From positions 202,501 to 266,500 of the forward strand of contig JACVTC010000056.1 of assembly GCA_016946835.1 (NCBI GenBank): a DNA stretch of 64,000 nucleotides. The letters run 5' to 3'. The notes below the pieces were generated by a model that had not been told where the DNA came from, made no database searches, and worked only from the letters and a program-made list of their open reading frames with translations. The translations under genes and the position numbers were made by a program. Of this stretch, positions 47,176-60,861 are shown in pieces. Origin of the DNA: Neocallimastix lanati (nom. inval.) (lineage: Eukaryota; Neocallimastigomycota; Neocallimastigomycetes; Neocallimastigales; Neocallimastigaceae). Position 1 is the first letter of the stretch; each line of letters starts with the position of its first letter.

Positions 47176-47981
47176 ATGTATAATAAATTATTGATACATC
47201 TTCTTTATATCATTACAAATATTCAATTTATTTATTCTTATTATTTAATTTATACTTATGATAATATTACTGATTATGATGATAGTTCAAGTTATATATT
47301 TACTTATGATAAAAATAATGTTTTGAAAAAAAATGATATTTTGGGAATCAAAGATACTTTTTATTATAGTTATTTATGTAAAAATGGATTTTGTACTCAA
47401 GTAGATATTGATTATTTCAAGCCGTTTGTTGAAATTCCAGATGAAAAAGGTAATCTAAAAAGATATATTCAAGAATCTTATAATAATAATGATTTACGTA
47501 AATATCCAACTAGAAAGGTCAGAAGAATTAATAACTGTACATCTACCAATAGACAGACGAACGGTCAAATTAATGAAAATTGTTATACTTATATTTATAT
47601 TTCTTTTAGATGTAATTCAGATTCCCAATGTTTAACTAATAAATGTATCGACGGTTATTGTATATTTAATGATAAAGATCCAAGTGAATTTTGTACTGAA
47701 ATTTATAGTAATACACTTTTTTTGGTAGACATTCATATAGACATTGTGGTAAAGCAATAGGTGATTCTTGTAAAAGGAATAAAGAATGTGGGTCAAAAAA
47801 ATGTTGGAATAATTTTGGATATAGTCATTGTGCTGTGCCAAATAGACCTTCAGATAGCGATTTTATTTCAGTTCTTATACAATTATATTTTTTAATTATT
47901 ACAATTTTATTTATTTTTATTATTACATGTTCCTGTTATTGTATTAAATTAATAATAAAAAATAAAAATAAAAAGTTATAA
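47176..47981 (+). CDS. Secreted/membrane cysteine-rich protein, interrupted by a one-base frameshift
   Basis: The open frame starts MYNKLLIHLLYIITNIQFIY, a good signal peptide, and reads as coding to about 47715. It then passes a T7 run (47718-47724) and soon stops at 47758-47760. The frame that would follow one extra T in the run continues cleanly to TAA at 47979-47981. It carries GKAIGDSCKRNKECGSKKCW, then a hydrophobic segment (LIITILFIFIITCSCYC) and a lysine-rich end, about 268 residues in all. Cysteines are spaced as in small repeated modules (RCNSDSQCLTNKCIDGYC). The layout suggests an exported protein with one C-terminal membrane helix. The break could be a sequencing error in the homopolymer, a true disabling mutation or a frameshift site; error is most likely. 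No family was recognised. Confidence 0.75.
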
Positions 47982-50705
47982 TTATAGAATATGCAACCTC
48001 AAATAAAGCTGAACTTTTACAAATTTTATTCTATATTTCATGAAGCCAAAAAGCCAATTAAAACTATTAATATTGGATCATTAATAAATGATTACTATTT
48101 AAAAATCGAGTGTTTCCCTACAACTAACTCAAAAATAAATCTATATTAATTCTAAATTAAATGTTTATATGCAAATGCTAATGTAGTAAAATATAAACAA
48201 AATAAAAACATAAATTAGAAAATGTAGAAATAAAGACAAGTATAAATGCCATTCAATTAATGATTTATTTATTCTACTTTTAACAAAAATAAATGTTTAT
48301 ATCTTAACAATGTAGTAAATGGTAAGATTAAAGTAGTTAATAGCAAATATTAATAATAATGCTAATTTTGAATTTAATAATGGTTAGAATATATGAAATA
48401 AGAGTCAAATGTAATTAAAATGTATTTAAACGTATTGTATTAAATTAAAAGTATTATCCACATATTATTCATATATATACATGTTAACTCATAAAATGAT
48501 ACCTTGAGTTATTCTTGAGTAACTCTTTATCATAACTTATATTAATAAAATTGACATAATTGTAAATCATAAATTCCTGACTTTTGATACATATATATAT
48601 AAATATATGTAAATCATAATTTTATTAATAAATAATAAATAAAAATAAAAAATAAAACTATGATAAAAAAATAAAAAATAACTTTTTCTGAATATGTTTA
48701 TACATTTTATTTCGAATATTACTTTTATTTCACTATCCAATTTAAAAAGTATTATTTTCAATTTGTAGAAATAAAATTTCTTATTAGTTTTGTATTTTTT
48801 AAAAAAAATAGTTAAAATGACTGACTCACTTTATAATATTAAGAAATTAATTATATCTACATTCGTATTAATAAAACTAAAAAATTATTTTTTTTATGTA
48901 TTGAATTAATTATATTGTTTTAGTATATATTATTATTATAAATAATATATAAATTTATTTACTTTATTGCCAATAATCTTATTACAAATTATTTTGTTAG
49001 ACCATAATAAAATATATATTTATGATTATAATGAATTCCTCTTATTAATTGCTGTTAATATATTTATAAAATTATTATTGCTTAAATATTAAATAAATTT
49101 AAAATAATTATATATTACTTATTAATAAAATTTTTTATTAGTTATATCATATAAAATTGAAATAGTCTTTTTAAATTTAAAAAATTTTTTACGAAATAAT
49201 AAAGTAATATTTTAATAATTAATATGCGAAATTTGTTTTAATTAATTGCTTCATTTTTTTGTAGGTTTAATGCATTCTTATCTAAATATCAATTCCTTTC
49301 TTTCAAGAAAAAATATATATTTTATTAATTAAACCTAAACATATAAGTCTTTTTTTTTATCATAAATTATACTATAAAATCATATAACTATTTGTTTAAT
49401 TGGAACTTCTTTTTTAAAAAAATATATATTTAAAATTAAATAATTCATAAAGCATAAATATTTCTAAATTCTGAATTAAAATAATTTAAATAAGCAATTA
49501 TTCAAATATATATAAAGTAAATATATATATATATTATAATTATTACACATAGTCTAGAACAAATAAACATATTATAAATAGATATTCTAGAGTTATTATT
49601 ATTAATAATTTCGTTTATAAATAATATAAAATAAAATATAAAAGATTTTTTTTGAAGTGAAAAGTATCTAAAAAAAAAATAATAATTTTAATAAAGAATG
49701 AAAAAGAAATAAATAAAATAAATAAATAAAATAAATAAATAAATAATAATAAAAATATGGATAAAAATAAATAAATAAATAAATAAATAAAAATAATTCT
49801 AAAGAAAATGAAATAAAATTTTAAATTTTAAAATTAAGAAATAATTATTCAAAATTTAAAAGAATTTCATTAAAACTAATGAAATAAAATAATATAAATT
49901 AATAAAGAAAATAAATAAAAGTGATTGATAAATAAAATAAATAAAATAAAATTATTAATAAATAATGATATAAAAAATAATGATATAAAAATAAAAATAA
50001 AAATAAAAAATTATTCTTTTTTTTGTTGTTTTTTTTTTTTTATACAATAATTTAAGATGAATTAATATTATGATAATAAAAATTTAAAAATTAAAAATGT
50101 TGATATATATAGGTTTTATAAATAAATAATTATATATATATAATATCTATAATTTTATATATATTAAATTGAAAAAGAAAAAAAAAATTATTATAATAAA
50201 AAAAAAATTTTTTTTTTTAATGTTCTTTCTTACTATCTATTAAAAAAAAATTTTTTTTTCTTCTTTTTCTAATTTTTTTTTTTATTATTATTTTAAGGAT
50301 AATTTCCTTTAATTATTTTTAATTTTTGATTAAATATTGATTATTAAATTATATGTTATTTAATTTATAATAAATATATATGGGATTTTGAATTTATTAA
50401 AATATTGTTGTTTCGCCATAAGTTTCCTTTCTTTTTTTTTTTAATATATATATATTCCTTTTAAATATATATTTAACAATGATTTATTTTATAATGAAAT
50501 GAGATATATTTTATTTATATCTCGTTTTTTTCTTTTTCTTTCTTTTTTTTTTTTTTTTTTTTTTTTTGTGGATTTGATAAAGTTTTGATTTTAAATGATT
50601 ATAATAGAAATAAATGGTAATGTTTAATTTTTTATTTCTTTCTTTCTTACTTTATTATTATTTTTATTATTATTTTATTCTTTATCCTTTTTCTTTTTCT
50701 TTGTT
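47982..50705. other. Spacer between convergent genes
   Basis: The plus-strand gene on the left and the minus-strand splicing-protein gene on the right converge here, so both ends should hold 3' untranslated sequence. The part 47990-48560 is less repetitive than most spacer but has no convincing open frame. The rest is A/T runs. Confidence 0.6.
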
Positions 50706-51395
50706 TTAATGGTAAGTTGGTTCCCTTGATCTACTTCTTGAAGTATATCTTCTTTCTGCATTATTATATTTCTTTTCCTTTCCAACATCCCAATCAACTC
50801 TAATGGCGCGTCCACTCAACGTCTAAGTAAATTTAATTTAATTTAATTTAAATTTTATATTATATAATTAATATTGAATGAAAGGAAAAAAAATTTTTTT
50901 TTCTAATAATTTAATTTCATTATAAATAATTATGAAATACTTACACATCCTTTATATTTATCATAGGCATCTTCAGCATCTCTTCTATCTTCAAATTCTA
51001 CAAAAGCAAAACTAATTAAATATAAATAAATAAATTAAATATATTAATTTATCAACATTTGTAATTATGTTTTGTTTTAAAAATATCGTATTTAATAATA
51101 ATAATAATAATAATATGGATTAATTTAATATAAAATGAAAAAATTACCCTTTATTATTATGTGTACGGCTATCAAGTGGTACGGTAACTATGATATAATC
51201 AATTAATAATAAATAAATAAGTCATTAAATTTAAATATAAATATAGTTCAAATATGGTAAAAATATTTTATATTACTTCTCTTTAAACGACCATATTGTT
51301 CAAACATATCAGCAATATCATTTTCAGTGTAACTGTATGGTAAATTACCAATGAATATATTGCATGTTGTTTTTCTATCTTCTTCAGTACCGCTA

Positions 51396-51429
<34 letters not shown>

Positions 51430-53153
51430 AATTATTTATAATTATTTATAATTATTAATAATATTAATTATCTATAATTTATATTCTTTTCTTTTTTAAA
51501 AAAAAAAATAAAAAATAAAAATAAATACTATATAATTACTTTATATAATATATAAATATATTATAAATAAAAACTATATAAAAATTTTGAATAATTTATA
51601 TTCTTTTCTTTTTTAAAAAAAAAAAAATAAAAAATAAAAATAAATACTATATAAATACTTTATATAATATATAAATATATTATAAATAAAAACTATATAA
51701 AAATTTTGATTAACTAGCTAGAATTATATTTTTTTAATAAAAATAAGAATAAAAAATAAAAATAAAAATAATCTTACATTTTTATTTCTATTTAATATTT
51801 AAAAATAATTCATCAATTCCAACTTTTTTTTTTTACAAATAAAAAATAATTAAAACATTAAATAAATAAATATATAAATTAATATATATTTATTTTTTTT
51901 TTTTTTTTTAATCATAATCATCATTCTATTCATCCAGTTTAATTTATTATCTCTATATATTATTCCTCATTCTCTATTCATTAATTTATATAAATATATA
52001 TATCCAAATTCTACTTTTTTTTTTTTTTTTAATTTTTCTCTTCCTCTTATTATGTATTTTATAAATATATTTCTCTTCAATTCATTCATTTTCATATTCT
52101 TCAATATTTTAAACCATTACAATCAACTTTCCATAATTAATATTTTTTTTTTAAAAAAAAAATCTATGTATCTATCTATCTATCTATAATACTCCATTAT
52201 TTTAATTTTTTAGAATATTTTGCATTTTTTCCAAATTAAATATAATATTTTTTTTTTACTTATTAATTTATATTATCTTTTTTCTAATCTAATATCTCTA
52301 TTATTATTATTATTATTATTATTTTAATTATTAAAACTCCATGTCTATGTATTTTTCTATATAACGTTAATTTTCTAATTATCTATATACTCCACTTCCA
52401 CTTTTTTTTTTTTTTTTTTTTTTTTTAATATTGATAAAAATATAATAATAATCTTCCTATTATATAATTATAATCTATTCATTAAAATTCAAATATTATT
52501 CCACATATCCATATGAATTATTATTTCCTCAACTATAAATATTGCTATAATAAATAATAATAGTAATTTTATATATAATATAGATAAAAGTAAAAAATTA
52601 TAAAAAAAAATTTTTTTTTATTGTTTTTTTTTTTTGTTTAGAAATCTTACCGTTCAATATATCTGGCCTTTCTTGGACGATTATAATCTCTTTCATATCT
52701 TCCACGGCTCATAGATGGATGATATGAATGTCTATAATAACTTCCTCTACTGTAACTTCTACGTCTCATTGGTGAACGAGAAAATGAACGTCTTCTACTT
52801 CTTCTTCTACTATCATCTCTACTATAGGATCTACTATAGGATCTACTATAGGATGATCGTGAACTACGACGACGTCTTGGTGAATAGGATCTATCTCTTC
52901 CTCTACTTTCATATCTTGAATCATATGGAGATAATGGTCGACGACTTCTACTGTAGGAACGATAATGATGATCTCTATAGTCATATCTACTATAACGGTC
53001 CTCATATGGCATGGAGCGATATTCCGGTTCCCTTAAACGATCCTCATGTAATGGGAGTTGTTTTCTAGCTGGTTCAGGAACTTCTTTTCTTAAAGTTTGT
53101 GAAGGTGATAAACGTTCATTTACTTTTCCCGATACACTTTCATTGGCTAACAT
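50706..53153 (-). CDS. SR-type RNA-binding protein (RS domain plus one RRM), five exons
   Basis: Exons on the minus strand are 53153-52651, 51392-51277, 51187-51148, 51011-50945 and 50822-50706, with GT/AG borders (GTAAGA, GTAATA, GTAATT, GTAAGT donors) and exact frame continuity, giving 280 residues. Residues about 55-165 are rich in Arg-Ser and Arg-Tyr pairs (SRSSYSRSYSRSYSRDDSRR). A single RRM follows at about 179-255, with RNP2 NIFIGNL (179-185) and RNP1 KGFAFVEF (219-226), ending GRAIRVDWDVGK. The tail has a short RS stretch (SRSRSRE). The layout is like Tra2 or RNPS1 proteins, which bind pre-mRNA and promote splice-site choice in the nucleus. Which of these it matches cannot be settled here. 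The first intron (51393-52650) is much longer than the others. Confidence 0.92.
51393..52650 (-). other. Long first intron of the SR-protein gene
   Basis: The intron spans 1258 bases between donor GTAAGA and acceptor AAAATAG. It contains a tandem duplication of about 117 bases (51474-51590 and 51591-51709), several T runs and ATT repeats. No exon-like patch was seen inside. Confidence 0.8.
51474..51709. repeat. 117-base tandem duplication inside the intron
   Basis: Two copies run from ATAATTTATATTCTTTTCTT to ACTATATAAAAATTTTGA. They differ by about one A in a homopolymer and one base in ATATAATTACTTT. Confidence 0.9.
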
Positions 53154-53160
53154 TTTGGTC

Positions 53161-53213
<53 letters not shown>

Positions 53214-53945
53214 TTAGTAGTTTTATTTATTGATGATATGATAAGGGTATTGTTTTTTTTTTATTATTATTATTTTTTGCTTTTTGTTTCCTTAATATAT
53301 ACAAAATTATTTTTATTGTTTTTCCTTCTTTTTTCCAAAAAAAAAAAAATGATGATGATAATAATAATAATAAAAATAATAATAATTAAAAATTTTAAAT
53401 TATAATTTCTTTAATCAGAAATTTCCTTTTTTCTCCTTAATTATTCACTACTCGTAAATTATCTTTCCTTATTTTAATAAAATATTATAAATAAAAAAAA
53501 AATATATATATATTTTTATTAGTACACGGTTCCAATTTATTTTTTTAGATTTAATATTTATAATATTAAAGTTTTTTTTTTTTTTTTTTTTGATTATAGT
53601 TAATAATTTGGTCTTTTATTAATTGAATATTGATATTGAATGTTATTATTTATTATACTGTTTTTTATATTATAATTAATATAAGATTAAATTTCAAAAA
53701 TAACTTCTCAAGATATTATCTCTTTCGTTGTTTTTTGCTTATTTTTTTTTTTTTTTTATCCTTTTTTAATTTTTATTTTTAAAAAAAAAAAAAAAAAAAT
53801 GTATATTCTTAAGATCATCTTCGAAATCTCATTGATATTATCATTTATACATATATACATGATTATTGTTGTACTGAAAAGTAACAATAAAATAAAAATT
53901 GTATATTTCATTTTATCTGTTTAACAATACTATTATTATTTTCCT

Positions 53946-53996
<51 letters not shown>

Positions 53997-56900
53997 ATTA
54001 TAATAAATTTAATATTATTTTCATTTTTCTTTTAATATATATTGTCCATCCATCATTTTTTTATATTAAATCTTCAAATTATCCACAAAGTATTAAATAT
54101 ATTTATATATTTGTATTATATAAATTATATATTTCCTCTTAGTAATATTTTATATTACTTCTTTAAATAATCTAAGATTTTATTTTTTTTTGTTAAAATG
54201 TAATTCTTTTTTTTTTTGTATTCACCTCTTCTTCCTTCTTTTTTTTTTTCCTTAACAGAATTAATACTTATATATATATATATTATTTACAATATTTTCT
54301 ATTCTTGTTTTTTTTTTTTATTTTAACTTTTTTAATTCTTCTTCTAAAAAAAAAATAAAAAAAAAAATAAAATAAAATAGAATAAAAGATATGTTTAAAA
54401 TTATTTAAATATTTAAATATCACTGAAAAAAAAAAAAAAAATAATAAATAATAATAAAAAAAATTATACATTATTAATAAAATAAGTTATAACATTTTAA
54501 GAAATAATTTTTAAATAATTTATGATATAAAAATCCTAATTATTATAAAATGATGATCTACTGTATGTGGCATTTTTATAAAACATAAATTTATTGAAAT
54601 AATACATCACATAATAACAACATTTTTAAAATTAAAAATTATTTAATGTGGCGTATGTATTAAATAATTAATTCATTATGTAAGAATGAATATATATTTT
54701 TTAATTATTCAAATAATAACTCCAAACATAATTCAACAAGAAACTTTTAATAAACCTAATAAAATAATAATAATAATAATAATAATAATAAGTCCATAAT
54801 TTAAATAATATGTAATACTTTTAAAAGTAAATAAAAAAAATAATATATAATTATATTATAAATAAAAAAATAATATATAATTATATTATAAATAAATATT
54901 ATTTCATTGTATTTTATTTGTATTTTTTCTTTTATTTTATTTTACTTTTATTTTACTTTAACAAAAAAAAAAAACTTTTTTTTTTTTACTTTTAAATTTT
55001 ATTTTTTACTTTTCAATTTTATTTTATTTCATTATAATTATTACATATATTAGAATATACTATTTACCATATATTTAATGTTATTTATATATATTGACTT
55101 GTTATATTAAAAACACGAGTAAATTGAGTAAATTAAAATATATATTATAATATATTATAATATATTTATTATGTTTATTTTAATTAAATTATTAAAACTT
55201 TTTTTAATTTTTTTTATTAAAAAAATAATAAAAAAAAAAAAAAAAGCTTAAAAATGATTTTAAAATGATAATGAAATATCATTTAACAAAACTAAATAAA
55301 ATAAAAAACAAATAAAGTAAAAGCAAATAAAATTAAATATATACAAATCTTCAAAATGAATTAAAAAAATTAATAGGAAATTAATATTTTATTTAATTGA
55401 AATAATAATGTACAAAATAATAAAAAACTATTTATAAGAATACTTTATATATATAATTCTTTTTGTAATTTCTAAATGCATACAGATTCAAATAAAAAAA
55501 AATTTCGCATTTTTATTTTATTATGTTTTATTTATTAATATCTTGTTTTAAACTTAAATTCGTAAAAATTCAGTATATATATAATAGATATAATGGTAAA
55601 TAAATATAACATGTTATAATTTAAAATTAAGATCATTTTACTTTTTTAACTATATAAAATTAAAAATGATTCATTTAATAAAAATTAATGTTGATTTATT
55701 TCTTAAAAGAAAAAAAATTTTAATTATTTTAAAAATCTTTATTTTTATTTATTATTTATAATTTTTAATAAATTTAAAATTTTAATTATTATGACGAATT
55801 TTATAAACTATTATATAAAAAAGAAAATCATATTTTTACTTTTACTCTTAATTCTCTTGTTCCTTGTGAATTAAGTTTATTTTTATTTGTTAAATTTTCA
55901 TGTCAATTTTTTTTTTTCATATATATTATTTCCATATATTATGAAAATATTGTAATTAATAAAATATATAATTTATAATATATTGTAATATAGGAATAAA
56001 ATTGAAATAACAAACTTAAAAAATAATTTTTTAAAACTTCCCAATTAATTTTTTTTTTATAAAGTAATGAAAAATTATAATAAATTAAATTATAGATATA
56101 TAAATATATATTAAACACGTGTTTTATAAACTCCTAACCCTAATTAAGTAAAACTATTCTTTTTATTTTATTTCTAATCCTCTTAAAGTCTTTGGAATAG
56201 TCAATTATTATTATTATTTTTATTATTATAATGATTATTATGATTATTTTGGCATTTATTTTAAAATAAAAAACTTACTGAATTAACATAACTATTATTA
56301 TAACTTAGATTTAAAATAATTTACATGTTAATGAATATTAAGTAAAAAGAATTTTATTTTAATATAATTTTCTTTTTATTAAATTATATTATATTTATAT
56401 TATATATTTTTTTTATTTAATTATTTAAATTATTTGTTTAATAAAATTAATAAAGGTAAAACGATGTTATTTGATATACTAAAAATATTATTAAAAAAAG
56501 TGAGTAATCTTTTTTTTTTTTGTTTTGATTTTAGAAGTCAGATATATTTACGGATATAAATAAATTTAGGTATTTAAAAATTTTTATTTATATATTTATT
56601 CTTTTTTTAGTTTGGATAAAATAATCATAATTTTTAACCTTTTTTTGTTCAAACTCTTTTTACTCTATTTATTTCAATTTATTATTGATTTTACTTTGGC
56701 TATTCCTTATGATATTATCCTATGTACACCTCTTTAAATGTATATATTCGTTGCAAAATATTATTTATATAAATTATTATTAATATTTTTATTTTAAACC
56801 CTTAAGTTCTCTTTAATAATTTTATTATTAACTTATAATATATAAATATAAGTTTATAATAAAATAACATATATATATATTTTTATTTTATTCTAATGAA

Positions 56901-58052
56901 TTGTACTATTTTTTGTGATATATATCAATATATATATATATTTTAATTTTTTTAGTAAACGATTAGAATTAAATGATTCATATACATGTATATTTATTAT
57001 TTTCTTTTAATAAAATAATAAAATATATATAGATATAGATAGATAGATAGATAGATAGATTGAATGATTTTATTATAAATAAAAATTTTAGAAACTATAA
57101 AACTTTTATTTATTTTATTATTTTTTTTTAAATATGAATATTATATTAATGATTAATTTTATTTAATAATAAAAGACTTTATTTAAAAAGAATAAGTAAA
57201 TAAATAAATAAATAAATAAATAAAAATATATATATAATATAAATAAAATTATATATTATTAATTAATAACATTATGACATTAAATATTTAAATTTAAAGT
57301 TAATTATTAATATGAATATGCCTTTTTTTTTTTAATATATATATTATAACAATAGCAATAATAAATATGCCCGAAAATTTTTTGAAATAAAATATATAGT
57401 ATACATGTATATATATTTTTTTTATTATATCTCCATTACCCTATATTATATAATTAAACTATATTAATTATTTTTATTGTTTCTATAGGTTATAATATAT
57501 ATATATGTATTTATATATATATTTTTTTGAATTATATAATTTTTTATTTTTTATTTTATTTTATTTTATTTTTTTTTTTTTAAAAAAAGGTAACCATAGC
57601 AATAATTATAATAATTAATAAAAAAAAAAAGAAAACGAATAAAAAGCAATGAATTTCAGATGAAGATATATATATAATTCATTTATTTGTTAAATATCTT
57701 TTTCATTTCATAACTTTTCATAGGAAAATAATATTTTTTGGCCTTTATTTATTTATTTATTTATTTTTCTTTTTTTTTTTAATATATGTTTTCTATTCCA
57801 AATAGTATCAATTTATAAAACTATCATTAATATATATATATTAATATATATATTATATAATATATAAAGGATAATTTTTCCAATTATTCTGGTTTTTTAA
57901 TTGTTTAATTTTTTTTTTTTTATTCTTATTCTTATTTATATATATATATATATATATATATTATTTTTTTTATTATTCTTTTATTTTTTATTTATTATTA
58001 TTATTTTTTTTTTTACAAAATTTTATTAATTACATTATTATTATAATAATTA

Positions 58053-58089
<37 letters not shown>

Positions 58090-58351
58090 TCATTTTATTT
58101 TAATTTTTTTACATTATTTATAAATATATACATTATCCTTGGTTATATTTTATTTTTATTATTTCCATTATTTCATTATTTTTATTTTTATTTTATTTTC
58201 ATTTTTTTTGAATGATGTTTTTAATTTAATTTTATTTTTTTATTCAATTTTATTTTTATTTTATTTTTCTTGCGATTAGTAGCTAACTGGTGGTGGTATA
58301 AATTTATCGTTGATAATTTTTTATTATTGCTAAATTTAGATAATTTTTAAA

Positions 58352-58386
<35 letters not shown>

Positions 58387-58418
58387 TTTTTATTTCTTAT
58401 TTTAATATTTTATTTTTA

Positions 58419-58453
<35 letters not shown>

Positions 58454-58661
58454 TTTATATACTGTATATATATAACTAATTGAATTTTTTTTTTTTTTTT
58501 TTTTTTTTTTTATGACCATTGAATTTTTAATTTTTTATTATTACCTTCTTTTTTATTATATATAAAAGAAATACTAAGGAAAATGGAAAAGAAAAGATAC
58601 ATGTTTAATTATATATAAATAAATAATCATATATATATAGTTATTATTATTTATATATTCA

Positions 58662-58692
<31 letters not shown>

Positions 58693-58882
58693 TTATTTAT
58701 AATGATAATAATAAAAAAAAACAAAAATATAAAATAAAAATAAAAATATAAATAATAAAAATAATAAAAATAATAATAATTATTAATGATAAAAATATTT
58801 AATATGGTTAAAATAAATTTAAAATTAAATGGTATAATTAATTTTAGGTATGATTAATAATAGAGCAAAAGAATATTGAGAC

Positions 58883-58917
<35 letters not shown>

Positions 58918-59064
58918 ATTTATGAATGTGAAAGAAAGAATAAAATAAAAAAAAAAAAAAAATTTTATTGCTATTTTTCTTATTTTTCTTATTTTTTATT
59001 TTTTTTTTATTTTATTTTTTTTTTATTTTTTTATTTATTTATTTTATTTATTTTTTTATTTTTT
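53154..59064. other. 5.9-kb A/T spacer
   Basis: It begins with the upstream region of the SR-protein gene, which has an (ATT)n run at 53167-53209 just before the start codon. It continues with homopolymers (about 50 A near 53953-53993), a duplicated ATAATATATAATTATATTAT at 54840-54890 and TA and ATT arrays. The patch CTTGCGATTAGTAGCTAACTGGTGGTGG at 58269-58297 is non-repetitive but too short to interpret. It ends with the 3' region of the lipase gene. Confidence 0.65.
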
Positions 59065-59440
59065 TCAAGGTTGTTGAATTCGTCCTTCATCAATATTTTC
59101 TTCACTAGCATCTCCTTCAAGAAAATTCCAATTTTCACAATCTCGACATTCATCCTGATAAAATTCAGTTGGCCATACTCCTTCCCATTTTTTAACTAAA
59201 TCAATAACATAATCAACACGATGATGTAACATATTTAATTTACTTGGGTTAGAAGGTGGGGTAAAGGAAGGATCCATTTCATTCTCTTCTTTCATCATTT
59301 GAGATCTTTTTATATATAATTGATGTTCATATATACTGGATTTATTATTTAAAAATATACGTTGCTTCTGTTTTGTTGGAATATCTTATTGTATATGTAA
59401 ATTAAATATCACATAAGTAAAAATATTATTTATTGATAAT

Positions 59441-59477
<37 letters not shown>

Positions 59478-60792
59478 AAATTATATTAAAATGAATAAAA
59501 TAAAAAAAAAATAAAAAAAAAAAAGAAATTTTATTTCATTAATAAATTTATTAAAATGAATAAAATAAAAAAAAAAAAAAAAAAAAATAAAAAAAGAAAA
59601 GAAAATTTATTTTATTAGCAAAATTTTTTTTAAATGAATAATAATATCTAGTTTTATTGTGGCTCAATTACTTACATTTATATGATTTAGTATTTTCGAA
59701 ATTATTATTTTCTGGATCATTATTGATGGGATTTTTATCAATAGGGTTGTCATCAATAGGGTTATCACCAACTGGTTCATCATCAATGGGATCATCATCT
59801 ATAGGATCATCATCATCATCTGGATTATCTGGATCGTCTGGATTACTAATATTTTTATCAAGATCAAACATGTACAATTTTCCAACATGACATTTTGTTT
59901 CCATAGCAAATCCAGAATAATAACAAGAACTAGTAATACCAGTACATTTTCCAAGAAATATTGGATCACCATTATTACCAAAATGATAAATTGGTACATT
60001 ATTATAGATTTCCTTATATTTTTCTACTTCATGAAGTTCAGTTTTAATTAAACCTATTCTTCTAGCAAATTGTGCTTCTCCTGGTGCTTCATAAGTCATG
60101 ACAGGCGCCATTTCTGAAAGTCCAGATAATGAAGCTAATGAACCACCTAATGAATGTCCTGTAAAAAATACTTCATAATTTTTTTCAATCCGGTATTTTT
60201 CAACAAATTCAAGAATTGGCTATAAAATAAATAAATACATTAAATTAATATATATATAAAACTATAAAAACGTATTAACTTCATTTATTATTATTTTTTT
60301 GTTATTTATTATTATTTTTATTACTATTGTTATTATTATTATTATTAATTATTATTAATAATTGCTCTTATTATTTATTATTAGTATTCGTTATTCATAT
60401 TATTCATAATATTTTTTATTTTATTTTATTTTATTTTTTTTTTTTTTATGGAAAATTAAAAAAATTCAAACCTGTAATTGTACAAAGTAACTATTTTTAT
60501 AATTTCTGGATTCATCTCTTAAACATCCTAATTCACAAACATTAAAGATACCAGAATGACATCCACAGATTCCTTTCCATATACGATCGACAACGGCACA
60601 GCAACAAGAAAACATCATATTATCCTTTAATAATCAAATTTAAAATAATATATATATATATATTGTATTTTAATAATAATAATAAAGAATTAATTATTAT
60701 AATAATAAATAATATTTATATCTCTCAATTAAATAAATAAATATATAATTAAATAATAAAAAAAAAATTTTTTTATATATTTTAAAATAAAA

Positions 60793-60861
<69 letters not shown>

